A stretch of DNA of 33,366 bases, from positions 1 through 33,366 of the forward strand of contig CAJTPH010000040.1 of NCBI GenBank assembly GCA_910578215.1, written 5' to 3'. A program made the position numbers and the translations under genes. The notes below the pieces were generated by a model. It ran no database searches. It was not told the origin of the DNA and saw nothing but the letters and a program-made list of their open reading frames with translations. The stretch is from an uncultured Acetatifactor sp. Its GTDB lineage: Bacteria; Bacillota; Clostridia; Lachnospirales; Lachnospiraceae. This document shows positions 15,635 through 23,436 of the stretch, in pieces (position 1 is the first letter of the stretch; each line of letters opens with the position of its first letter).

Positions 15635-17614
15635 ATGGAAGGCTTTCATTCTTTGGAGGAGGCTGTGCAGGAATATATAGGTCTTTTTGCCGTCTGGCAG
15701 CGGGCAGACGGGGAAAGGGCTGACGGCGCTCTTTTGGAGAAGGTATTTTGGGAGAGAGAAAAGCTTTTGACCCAGAGGGAACGGCTGTCGGATATTTTCC
15801 TGCCGTGGAGATATCTGGAGGAGCGCTGTGCTTTGACGGAAGCGGAGTACTGGCTGGTCATGCTTGCTTTCTGCTGTGAGGTGGAGGAGGGGCTGTGCAT
15901 GGATTTCAGGGACGGAAGCCACGGAAAATGGCCCACCCTGCAGCAGGCGCTTCATCTCCTGTCCTCGGCGCTGCCTGTGGGCTTTGATCTGATTGCCGGG
16001 CTGTGCGGTGAAAGGGGAAGGCTGGCATGCATTTTGCGGCTTTATTCAAAGGGCGGTGAGGAGGAAGAAGAAAGGGGGCTGCTGTCCGGGCCATTGCTTT
16101 TGAACCGGACTGCCTTTTATTTTCTGCTCACGGGAGAATTGCCCGGGGAGGATTGGTATGAGCCGTTTCTTGTGGGAGAGCGGGAGGAAACGTTTTGCGG
16201 CGGGGGGCTTCTGCCCCTTCACATGGGCGAATATGACAGACTGCGCAGATGCTTGAACGAGGCGGGGCAGGTAAGGATACTGCTTCACGGAGACCGCGGA
16301 AGCGGCAGGCGCACGCTTTTGCGGCGGGTGTGCCGGGACGGGCAGCTGAATGCGGTTTTCGTTAAAATGTCAAGGCTTTGGAAAGAGAACCAACAGTGCA
16401 GGAGCAGACGGCGGCAGGAGCTGCTTCTGATCTGTCGGCTTGCGGAGCCGGTGATAATCGCGGATCTGACAGGGGAGATCTTCGATGAGGCTTTTACGCC
16501 GGAGAAGGCAAATGCCCGGCTGGGGGCTTTTGTGTCGGGAGAGCTTGAAGCCTGCCGTATGGTTTTTCTTGCGGAGAGCACCCGCGAGGACGAGCTGGCG
16601 GGAGAGCTTGCGGAGATCAGGATGGACCTGAGGGATTCCCTGTCCGCGGAGGAGCTGAGGCTGGCGCTGGACGCGTGGCTGGCGCCGGAAGAACGCCGCG
16701 TCTGGCAGGAACAGCTTCTGGCGGGCTACAGGCTCAGCATCGGAGAATTCAGGCGGAAACAGAGAGCTGTCTGCCTGCAGGCAAGGGCAGAGCATATTTC
16801 ACCGGCAGAGCGGCGGGCGTGGGTTAAGGGGCTGCCGGAGCAGGGCGGGTATTTCGTGCTGGGCAGGGTGATAAAGGCGGATTGCCGTCTGGAGGATCTG
16901 GTTTTGTCCGGGGAATGCAGGGCGCAGCTGGAGACGGTGATTCGTCTGGCGGAGGGCTGGAGCGGGGGCGGAGGGTTCTGCCTTCTGTTTCACGGAAGCT
17001 CGGGTACAGGCAAGACCATGGCGGCGTCCGTGCTGGCAGGCCGGCTTCAGCGTCCGCTTTTCAAGGTGGATATATCCCGGATATATGATAAATATATAGG
17101 AGAGACCGAAAAGCACCTGGATGAGATTTTCCGCACGGCGCGGCGCAATCGCTGCCTGCTCTTTTTTGACGAGGCGGATGCCCTGTTTTCCAGACGGACG
17201 AGTATTCAGGATTCCCATGATAAATATGCTAACATATCCACGGCATATCTGCTGCAGAGAATGGAGGAATATGACGGAATCGTAATTTTAGCCACGAACC
17301 TGATGGACCATTTTGATGATGCCTTTGTCCGAAGAATACGCTTTGTCGTTAAATTCCACGATCTGGATACGGAGGGCAGGAGGCGTCTGTGGGAAAAGGT
17401 GCTGGAAGGGTCTCCCGGGGTTTCGGGGGACGTGGCTTTTGAATCGCTGGCACAGGCTGCCAGCCTCAGCCCGGCCAGGATCAAGGCGGCGGCGCAGGCG
17501 GCAAGGCTTCTGGCGGTGTGTGAGGGCAGTGGGAATGTTACAAGGGAGCATCTGAAAAAAGCGCTGGAGCTGGAGGCGGGGAAGGATGAGACGGCAATTA
17601 GGCTGTTTAACTGA
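15635..17614 (+). CDS. AAA+ ATPase, Pvc15/Afp15-type
   Basis: A 659-aa AAA+ protein of the kind found at the end of eCIS structural operons. The active module is in the C-terminal third: Walker A GSSGTGKT (residues ~453-460), the pore-loop-like segment KVDISRIYDKYIGETEKHLD, Walker B CLLFFDEADALF (~507-518), sensor 1 ILATN and arginine finger region FVRRIRF. A second, earlier nucleotide-binding module at residues ~220-360 has a degenerate Walker A, GDRGSGRRT, with Arg in place of Lys, so it is probably inactive and structural. The N-terminal ~200 residues match the helical domain typical of this ATPase. In PVC the homologue is needed for assembly or cargo loading. It is a cytosolic enzyme with no membrane segment. 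Confidence 0.93.
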   Translation: MEGFHSLEEAVQEYIGLFAVWQRADGERADGALLEKVFWEREKLLTQRERLSDIFLPWRYLEERCALTEAEYWLVMLAFCCEVEEGLCMDFRDGSHGKWPTLQQALHLLSSALPVGFDLIAGLCGERGRLACILRLYSKGGEEEEERGLLSGPLLLNRTAFYFLLTGELPGEDWYEPFLVGEREETFCGGGLLPLHMGEYDRLRRCLNEAGQVRILLHGDRGSGRRTLLRRVCRDGQLNAVFVKMSRLWKENQQCRSRRRQELLLICRLAEPVIIADLTGEIFDEAFTPEKANARLGAFVSGELEACRMVFLAESTREDELAGELAEIRMDLRDSLSAEELRLALDAWLAPEERRVWQEQLLAGYRLSIGEFRRKQRAVCLQARAEHISPAERRAWVKGLPEQGGYFVLGRVIKADCRLEDLVLSGECRAQLETVIRLAEGWSGGGGFCLLFHGSSGTGKTMAASVLAGRLQRPLFKVDISRIYDKYIGETEKHLDEIFRTARRNRCLLFFDEADALFSRRTSIQDSHDKYANISTAYLLQRMEEYDGIVILATNLMDHFDDAFVRRIRFVVKFHDLDTEGRRRLWEKVLEGSPGVSGDVAFESLAQAASLSPARIKAAAQAARLLAVCEGSGNVTREHLKKALELEAGKDETAIRLFN

Positions 17615-17630
17615 AGGATATAAATACGGG

Positions 17631-17648
17631 AGCCGGAAAAGGCTTTTT
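17631..17648 (+). terminator. Weak terminator-like hairpin after the eCIS operon
   Basis: AGCC (17631-17634) pairs with GGCT (17641-17644) and runs into TTTTT, but the stem is only 4-5 bp. The following sequence to 17700 holds several GCCGGC-type inverted repeats. This is the only candidate end for the operon, so read-through into the HTH gene is possible. Confidence 0.35.
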
Positions 17649-17764
17649 AACCGGCAGATTTGTGCCGGCATCCAGGCTCGCCGGCAGCCGGTAATATGGA
17701 CGAATGTTAAGAAGATATCGTGTCTGCGCCAAGTTTCCGGACTGCAGCAGGATTGGAGGCTTAG

Positions 17765-18019
17765 ATGAAAAAAGATTATGTGACTGTGATGCGGGAATTG
17801 AGGGAGGATCATGATTTAAGGCAGAAGGAGGTAGCCGCTTATCTCAATATAGACCAGAGAGTGTATTCGCGCTATGAGACTGCCCAAAATGCCATGCCCA
17901 TAGAAAAAGCCATATTGTTATGTGAGCTGTATCATGTGTCGGCGGATTATCTTCTGGGCATGGATACGGTGAAATGGAGAAAGGGCGACACATCGGCTCC
18001 GGAAAGGGGAAAGTCCTGA
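17765..18019 (+). CDS. Small XRE/Cro-type HTH regulator
   Basis: An 84-aa protein with a single helix-turn-helix of the XRE/Cro/CI family. The region MRELREDHDLRQKEVAAYLNIDQRVYSRYETAQNAMPIEKAILLCELYHVSADYLLGM (residues ~9-66) follows the family pattern: Q-KEVA, a turn and the recognition helix with VYSRYE, then the YLLG ending. The remaining ~18 residues are a short basic tail. ATG 17765 is preceded by GGAGG with good spacing. It lies 150 bp after the eCIS operon. Sequence blocks in its upstream region recur in the eCIS leader, so it may control itself and the eCIS, which is an inference. It could equally regulate the two-component genes that follow. Confidence 0.88.
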   Translation: MKKDYVTVMRELREDHDLRQKEVAAYLNIDQRVYSRYETAQNAMPIEKAILLCELYHVSADYLLGMDTVKWRKGDTSAPERGKS

Positions 18020-18041
18020 TAGACAGAGATAAAAGTCACGG

Positions 18042-18070
18042 TTTACGCAGATTATTAACTGTGTTATTAT
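18042..18070 (+). promoter_or_regulatory. Promoter of the two-component operon, with a LytTR-like site
   Basis: TTTACG (18042-18047), a 17-bp spacer and an extended -10, TG-T-TATTAT (-10 at 18065-18070), form a good SigA-type promoter 69 bp ahead of the response regulator. The spacer contains, on the - strand at 18054-18062, ACAGTTAAT, which fits the AgrA-type LytTR binding consensus. This suggests autoregulation by the downstream regulator. Confidence 0.6.
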
Positions 18071-18138
18071 TATTCTGGCTAAGAAATATGGACAGGGAAT
18101 TTCCCCTGGGTATATGGGCTTAGGAAGGAATAATATAT

Positions 18139-18840
18139 ATGAAGTATAAAATAGGAATCTGCGACGACGATGCCGCCCAGAGGGAGCATTTGATGGCGAT
18201 AGTTGCGGCCTGGGCAAAAAGGGGGCGCTGTCTGACCGAGGTGAAGCAGTATTCGGACGCCAAGGCGTTTTTGTTTGAGTATTCGGAGGAAAAGGATTTT
18301 GATATTCTGCTTCTGGACATAGAGATGCCGCAGATCAGCGGAATCGAGCTGGCAAAGACGGTGCGGCGTGACAATACGGCGGTACAGATCGTCTTTATCA
18401 CAGGCTATTATGAATATTTCGGCGACGGGTTTGACGTATCGGCGCTGCATTACCTGGTCAAGCCTGTGGACGCCGGAAAGCTTCTGCCTGTTTTGGACAA
18501 GGCGGCGGCTAACCTGAGCTATCGCCAGCGCAGCGTCCTGGTCTCCACGCAGGACGCGGAGGTGAAGCTTCCTCTGGAGGATATTATATACGTTGAGGCG
18601 GAAAATGTGTATGTTGTCGTACACACAGTCAGGACGACTTACCGGATGCGAAGCACCCTTTCAAAATTTGCGGAGCAGCTGGACGAAACCTTCTTTAAGG
18701 TTCACCGCTCCTACGTGGCTGCTTTAAAGTATATCGTGAAAATAACACGCGGCAGCATCACAATGATAAACGGGGACCAGATTCCCGTCAGCCGGGGCAT
18801 GTACGATCAGGTTCACGCTGCGCTGGTTAAGTATCTGTGA
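18139..18840 (+). CDS. LytTR response regulator (AgrA-like)
   Basis: A 233-aa response regulator. The receiver domain (residues 1-~120) has the acidic pair D9/D10, phospho-acceptor D60 in LLLDIEMP, T88 in VFITGY and K108 in YLVKPV. The output domain (residues ~140-233) is a LytTR DNA-binding domain: DIIYVEAENVYVVVHT, TLSKFAEQL, FFKVHRSYVAAL and IPVSRGMYDQV. LytTR regulators of this type control peptide-linked genes in Firmicutes. The kinase gene follows 12 bp later. Its targets are likely its own operon and the ABC transporter operon downstream, based on position. Confidence 0.93.
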   Translation: MKYKIGICDDDAAQREHLMAIVAAWAKRGRCLTEVKQYSDAKAFLFEYSEEKDFDILLLDIEMPQISGIELAKTVRRDNTAVQIVFITGYYEYFGDGFDVSALHYLVKPVDAGKLLPVLDKAAANLSYRQRSVLVSTQDAEVKLPLEDIIYVEAENVYVVVHTVRTTYRMRSTLSKFAEQLDETFFKVHRSYVAALKYIVKITRGSITMINGDQIPVSRGMYDQVHAALVKYL

Positions 18841-18852
18841 GGAGGGACAGCC

Positions 18853-19509
18853 ATGCTTTTTGACAGATTGGTCCGCAAAAGGGTCGATTTTTTTGAAAAA
18901 GAGATCATGCAGAAATATTATGCGGAAGTGGAAAATATGTACTTGAAAATGCGGGGCTGGAGGCATGATTACAGGCATCATATTCAGACCATGAAGGTGC
19001 ATGCGGCAAACGGGGAGCTGGAGGCGATTGCCTGCTATCTGGATATGCTGGACGATGACCTGACCAATGTGGAGACGGTGATAAAAACAGGGAACCGTAT
19101 GGCGGATGCCATTTTAAACAGTAAGCTTTCCCTGGCGGCAGAAAGGCAGATCAAAGTCAAGGTGGACGCGGCGATTCCCATAGCCCTTGCCACCTCGGAG
19201 CTGGACCTGTGTATTATCATCGGAAATCTCATGGACAACGCCATAGAAGGCTGTATGGAGCTGCCGCCGGAGGAGAGACTGATTCGTATTTACATGGAAA
19301 TGAAGGGAACCTACCTGTATCTTGTCCTGACCAATACGGCAGGCGGAAAGAAGAAGCATAGTTTCCGTACTTCTAAGGGGGAGGGGCACGGCTTTGGAAT
19401 TGCCCGCATCGATTCCATTGTAAAAAAATGTGGCGGATATGTGACAAGGGCGTCCGAGGACGGAGCTTTTTCAACGGAGATACTGCTGCCGCAGGCAGTC
19501 ATGCCGTAG
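18853..19509 (+). CDS. GHKL histidine kinase without a membrane sensor (AgrC-like core)
   Basis: A 218-aa protein with only the catalytic half of an AgrC-type kinase. An N-terminal coiled helix leads to the phospho-acceptor H38 in WRHDYRHHIQ, then the N-box NLMDNAIEG (residues ~125-133) and the G-box GEGHGFGIARI. No hydrophobic segment of membrane length exists, whereas AgrC/ComD kinases have five to seven. The N-terminus has a strong ribosome site (GGAGGG) and no sign of an upstream missing part, so this is a cytosolic kinase, not a truncation in place. The signal may come from a partner protein, perhaps the neighbouring ABC transporter, as in the bacitracin-type sensing modules; that is inference. 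Confidence 0.9.
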   Translation: MLFDRLVRKRVDFFEKEIMQKYYAEVENMYLKMRGWRHDYRHHIQTMKVHAANGELEAIACYLDMLDDDLTNVETVIKTGNRMADAILNSKLSLAAERQIKVKVDAAIPIALATSELDLCIIIGNLMDNAIEGCMELPPEERLIRIYMEMKGTYLYLVLTNTAGGKKKHSFRTSKGEGHGFGIARIDSIVKKCGGYVTRASEDGAFSTEILLPQAVMP

Positions 19510-19523
19510 CTGCAGGCTGTGAT

Positions 19524-19579
19524 AAAGGTGCAATTCGCATCAAATTTTTGACATTTGATAGCAAATTGCACTTTTTTTT
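19524..19579 (+). terminator. Strong terminator/attenuator hairpin before the ABC genes
   Basis: A near-perfect stem of about 18 bp (GTGCAATTCGC-ATCAAAT at 19528-19545 pairing with ATTTGAT-AGCAAATTGCAC at 19553-19571, one mismatch and one bulge) has a short loop and is followed by eight T. It lies 70 bp ahead of the ABC transporter start. I find no convincing promoter between it and 19648, so it may act as an attenuator controlling the transporter instead of a plain end. Confidence 0.88.
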
Positions 19580-19647
19580 GTTGCCGTGTGATAGGATGGT
19601 TCTATCAACATAAGCGGTTTCGGGACTGCGGAAAGGATGGTCGTATA

Positions 19648-21543
19648 ATGAAGCGTAAAAAACCCGATGAAGCCGGGGCAAACAGTAAAAATAAGAAAAA
19701 CATACAAAATGAGGCTTCCGATACAAAAGTAATAAAGTATTCAAACATAGGCAGCATCGTGTGGGCCACAAAGAAGCTTTGGAGGCTGGATAAGGGGATC
19801 TTGCTCCTGGCCTTTGCCACGGCGCCTGTGGATGTGGCAGTGCCCCTTGTGGGCACTTATTTCACCAAGGTCCTGATTGATCATATCACAGGGGGAACCG
19901 CCTTTGGCGGATTATGTGTTCTGCTCCTTATCTTTGGGCTGCTGCAGCTGCTGTTAAATGCATTTCAGCATATACTGAAGCAGAGATGCTTTGCCAGGCG
20001 GTATTATGCAACTCTCACCTATCAGGAGAAAATGGAGGAGGTGCTGGATTATCAGACCGACTACGAAAATATAGAGAAGCAGGATTTCCAGAAAATCCTG
20101 GGATATGCCCAGAAGGATGCCAACTATGGCAGCTGTTCCATGGAGTTTATCTGGGAGGATCTTGCGAAGCTGCTGAAGGATTCTCTGGGGATCGTCACAT
20201 ACGCATCCCTGATCATGGCGCTGAATCCCGTTATCTTTGCCGTGGTGGCGGTTACCTCCGTCCTGTCCTATTTTACCGCAAGATGGCAGCCTGCATACCA
20301 GGAGAAGAATAAACACAGATGGGAGAAGGAGGAGAGGAAAAAGAATTATCTTCAGAGCTTTTCCGATGACTTCGGGGCGGCTAAGGATATCAAGCTTTAC
20401 GGGCTTGAGGGCTGGCTTGAGAGTATGATGCGGGATTATCAGGCCTATCTGCTGATGTGGAAAAAGCGGTGCAGCCTAAGGGGACTTTGGGCAGCCGGCT
20501 TTGCCGGTCTGATGACCCTTCTGCAGAACGGCACCGCTTATTTCGTCCTGATCGGGCTTTTGTTAAAGGGCGGTGTTACCGTGGGAAGCTTTGTCTTTTA
20601 TTTCGGCATTACGGGGAGTATCGCGGGTTTTTTGCGGGGGATCGTGGAGGATATGGCAAAGCTGTCCAGCCGTGCCGATAAGATTAACTATTACAGGAGG
20701 CTGTTCAATTATCCCAGCCGGTATAACCACGGACCGGGCTGCGGGCTGCCTGACTGCCCGGTCAGAATAGAATTTAAGGATGTATGGTACAAGTATGACG
20801 GGGCGGAGGATTACACTTTGAAGGGAGTTACCATGACCCTTGAGCCGGGTGAGAGCCTTGCACTGGTGGGGGTCAACGGCGCGGGGAAGACCACACTGAT
20901 CAAGCTGCTCTGCGGGCTGTATACGCCTTCCAGGGGAGAGATTCTGGTTGGCGGAAGGAGGATATCCGAGTACAATATCGAGGAATATTACAGCCTGATT
21001 TCCGCCGTATTCCAGGAGTCCGGGGTGGTGCCGTTTACCGTATTTGAATTTGTGGCAAGCTCGGATTTGGACCGTCCCGCCGCCAGAGAGAGCGCTGTCG
21101 CAGCCATGAAGGCAGCGGATATATGGGACAAGATAGAGAGCCTGCCGGGCGGCATGGACGTCCACCTGCAGAAGGGCGTTTTTGAAGACGGGGTGGATCT
21201 GTCGGGAGGCGAGCAGCAGAAGCTGTATCTTGCCCGCGCCATATATAAGGACGGGACGATCCTGATCCTGGACGAGCCCACGGCGGCGCTGGACCCTATT
21301 GCGGAAAACGGGATATACCTGCAGTACCATGCCCTGACCGCAGGAAAAACCAGCATATATATTTCCCACCGTCTTGCCTCCACCCGTTTCTGCGACCGGA
21401 TTGTATTCCTGGAGGACGGGCAGATTCGGGAGAGCGGGACCCATGAGGAGTTGATGCGCTGCGGCGGCCGGTACGCTCATATGTTTGAGGTGCAGAGCAA
21501 ATATTATAAGGAGGAAGGCGATGAGCAAAAAAGCATACAATAA
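19648..21543 (+). CDS. ABC transporter, fused membrane and ATPase domains (half 1)
   Basis: A 631-aa half-transporter of the ABC exporter type. The N-terminal ~340 residues hold about five to six hydrophobic segments (for example GILLLAFATAPVDVAVPLVG, LCVLLLIFGLLQLLL, VIFAVVAVTSVLSYF). The ATPase domain has Walker A GVNGAGKTT (residues ~407-415), signature LSGGEQQKLYLARAI (~515), Walker B ILILDEPTAALDP (~537) and the H-loop YISHRLAS. There is no peptidase C39 domain, so any peptide substrate is not trimmed by it. ATG 19648 follows AAAGGA; upstream in-frame codons overlap the hairpin. It overlaps the next gene by 23 bp, and the two halves probably form a heterodimer. Substrate unknown; a peptide or drug is likely given the two-component neighbour. 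Confidence 0.92.
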   Translation: MKRKKPDEAGANSKNKKNIQNEASDTKVIKYSNIGSIVWATKKLWRLDKGILLLAFATAPVDVAVPLVGTYFTKVLIDHITGGTAFGGLCVLLLIFGLLQLLLNAFQHILKQRCFARRYYATLTYQEKMEEVLDYQTDYENIEKQDFQKILGYAQKDANYGSCSMEFIWEDLAKLLKDSLGIVTYASLIMALNPVIFAVVAVTSVLSYFTARWQPAYQEKNKHRWEKEERKKNYLQSFSDDFGAAKDIKLYGLEGWLESMMRDYQAYLLMWKKRCSLRGLWAAGFAGLMTLLQNGTAYFVLIGLLLKGGVTVGSFVFYFGITGSIAGFLRGIVEDMAKLSSRADKINYYRRLFNYPSRYNHGPGCGLPDCPVRIEFKDVWYKYDGAEDYTLKGVTMTLEPGESLALVGVNGAGKTTLIKLLCGLYTPSRGEILVGGRRISEYNIEEYYSLISAVFQESGVVPFTVFEFVASSDLDRPAARESAVAAMKAADIWDKIESLPGGMDVHLQKGVFEDGVDLSGGEQQKLYLARAIYKDGTILILDEPTAALDPIAENGIYLQYHALTAGKTSIYISHRLASTRFCDRIVFLEDGQIRESGTHEELMRCGGRYAHMFEVQSKYYKEEGDEQKSIQ

Positions 21544-23380
21544 GGGCAGTGTGACAAGAAGGGCGCTGCGGCTGTATCATTCGTATAACCCCAAATATTT
21601 TCCCCTGTTTTTTCTGCAGACGCTGTTCCGAAATGCGGCTCCTTATTTTAATCTGTGGATGTCCGCGGAGGTGGTGACGGCGCTGTATGAGGGAAGGGCG
21701 GCGAGGGAGCTTTATCTGCTGGCGGCGGTTACGGTGGCAGGCAATTTCCTGCTGAATATTGGGGGCGCCGTCCTTAAAAGGGTAGTGGACACCCAGGTGG
21801 AGGTTTTGCAGTACAATGAGGCGGCAGCCTTTAACCACAAGGTACTGTCCCTGGATTATGACCAGCTGGAAAATGCCGATATACGGCGCCACAGGCGTAA
21901 GATTATTGAGAATTCCTGGATCAATGACTATGGCATGAAAACTTTGAGAGGGGGAGTGGAGACACTGATTCATCAGGTCATCAATATCCTGTTTTCCCTG
22001 GCGCTCTTTGGGGAAGTGGCCATGCTGATAGGGAAAACGCCCTCCAGGTGGATGGAGATACTTATTTTTGCGGCAATTGTTGCCAGTATGGCGTTTGACG
22101 TGTACTTCCGGGCGCGCTCTGCGAGGATGTCGGCGGGGGCGCATCAGGAGATGGGGGATGTGATGCTGGAGGAAAACAGGACGTTTTTTCCGCTTTTTCG
22201 CATGGACAGCCGTATTTACAGCCAGAGCGGGCTGAAGGCCAGGATGAGGGAAGGCGGCATTAAAAAGCATTTCAGGGTATTTTCCCGGGCGGCAAATATC
22301 TTTATCCGCGGACATATCCCGGTTCTGTTTTTCAGTCAGCTGTCTGAGCTCAGCACGTATATGATCGTCTGTCTGTATTGTGTGATGGGAGTGTTCCCGG
22401 TGGGAAGCGTCATCAAATATGTGGGCTATCTGGAAAGGGTAAAAGGAAGCATCGGAAGCCTTCTTTCCCTGAAGCGTTACATGAAGGTAAACGAGCCCTT
22501 TCTGCAGACCTATCTGGATTACTTTGACATAAATAACCGCATGTACCAGGGAAGTCTGGCGGTGGAAAAGCGCAGCGACAAAAAATTTGACATCGAGTTC
22601 AGGAATGTCAGCTTCAAATATGCAGGTCAGAAGGAGTATGCCCTGAAAAATATCAACCTGAAGGTGAAGGTAGGGGAGCGTCTTGCGGTGGTTGGCATGA
22701 ACGGCAGCGGAAAGACCACCTTTATCAAGCTGTTGTGCCGCCTTTACGATCCGGCCGAGGGTGAGATCTGCATGAATGACTTCAATGTGCGCAAGTATGA
22801 TTACCGCCAGTATCTGTCGTTGTTTTCGGTGGTGTTCCAGGATTATACCCTTCTGTCGCTGCCCCTTGGCAACAATGTGGCGTCCGCGGCGGAGTGGGAC
22901 ACGGCAAAGGCGGAGAGGCTGCTGAAGGAAGTGGGCTTCGGAGAGCGTTATGCACAGATGCCGGGAGGGCTGGAGACACCGCTTTACAAGAAATTTGATC
23001 GGGACGGGGTGAATATCTCGGGAGGAGAGGCCCAGAAGATCGCCCTTGCCCGGGCGCTGTACAAGGACGCCCCCTTTATTATTCTGGATGAGCCTACCGC
23101 TGCCCTGGACCCTATTGCGGAGGCGGAGATCTATTCCCGGTTTGACGAGATCGTAGGCGACAAGACTGCCATTTACATCAGCCACCGTCTGTCCTCCTGC
23201 CGCTTCTGCGACAAGATAGCCGTCTTTGACAAGGGCGAGATCGTACAGCTGGGCACCCATGAGGAGCTTTTGTCCGACGTGGGCGGGAAGTACTATGAGC
23301 TTTGGAATGCCCAGGCACAGTATTATACGGAAAAGCAGCCGCAGGGTGGGGAGACGGCGGCTGCGCAGTCCTTTGCATGA
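21521..23380 (+). CDS. ABC transporter, fused membrane and ATPase domains (half 2)
   Basis: A 619-aa partner of the preceding gene. It has a transmembrane domain over residues ~1-330 (for example LYLLAAVTVAGNFLLNIGG, YMIVCLYCVMGVFPVG), Walker A GMNGSGKTT (~391-399), signature ISGGEAQKIALARALYKD (~498) and Walker B FIILDEPTAALDP (~520), with H-loop YISHRLSS. Both ATP sites in the presumed dimer look canonical. ATG 21521 has AAGGAGG upstream and lies inside the first gene, so translation is coupled. The gene ends 56 bp before a convergent gene and no clear terminator separates them. Confidence 0.92.
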   Translation: MSKKAYNKGSVTRRALRLYHSYNPKYFPLFFLQTLFRNAAPYFNLWMSAEVVTALYEGRAARELYLLAAVTVAGNFLLNIGGAVLKRVVDTQVEVLQYNEAAAFNHKVLSLDYDQLENADIRRHRRKIIENSWINDYGMKTLRGGVETLIHQVINILFSLALFGEVAMLIGKTPSRWMEILIFAAIVASMAFDVYFRARSARMSAGAHQEMGDVMLEENRTFFPLFRMDSRIYSQSGLKARMREGGIKKHFRVFSRAANIFIRGHIPVLFFSQLSELSTYMIVCLYCVMGVFPVGSVIKYVGYLERVKGSIGSLLSLKRYMKVNEPFLQTYLDYFDINNRMYQGSLAVEKRSDKKFDIEFRNVSFKYAGQKEYALKNINLKVKVGERLAVVGMNGSGKTTFIKLLCRLYDPAEGEICMNDFNVRKYDYRQYLSLFSVVFQDYTLLSLPLGNNVASAAEWDTAKAERLLKEVGFGERYAQMPGGLETPLYKKFDRDGVNISGGEAQKIALARALYKDAPFIILDEPTAALDPIAEAEIYSRFDEIVGDKTAIYISHRLSSCRFCDKIAVFDKGEIVQLGTHEELLSDVGGKYYELWNAQAQYYTEKQPQGGETAAAQSFA

Positions 23381-23436
23381 CCGGCGCCGATATAGCTCTG
23401 CTTTATCGTACCGGAACGGGATACCCGGAGAGGCTT

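Noticed and set aside
633..17614. Prophage or R-type bacteriocin interpretation
   Set aside because: No capsid, portal, terminase, integrase, holin or endolysin. The presence of a Pvc15-like AAA+ ATPase, DUF4255 cap, DUF4280 tip and separate tube paralogues fits an eCIS better.
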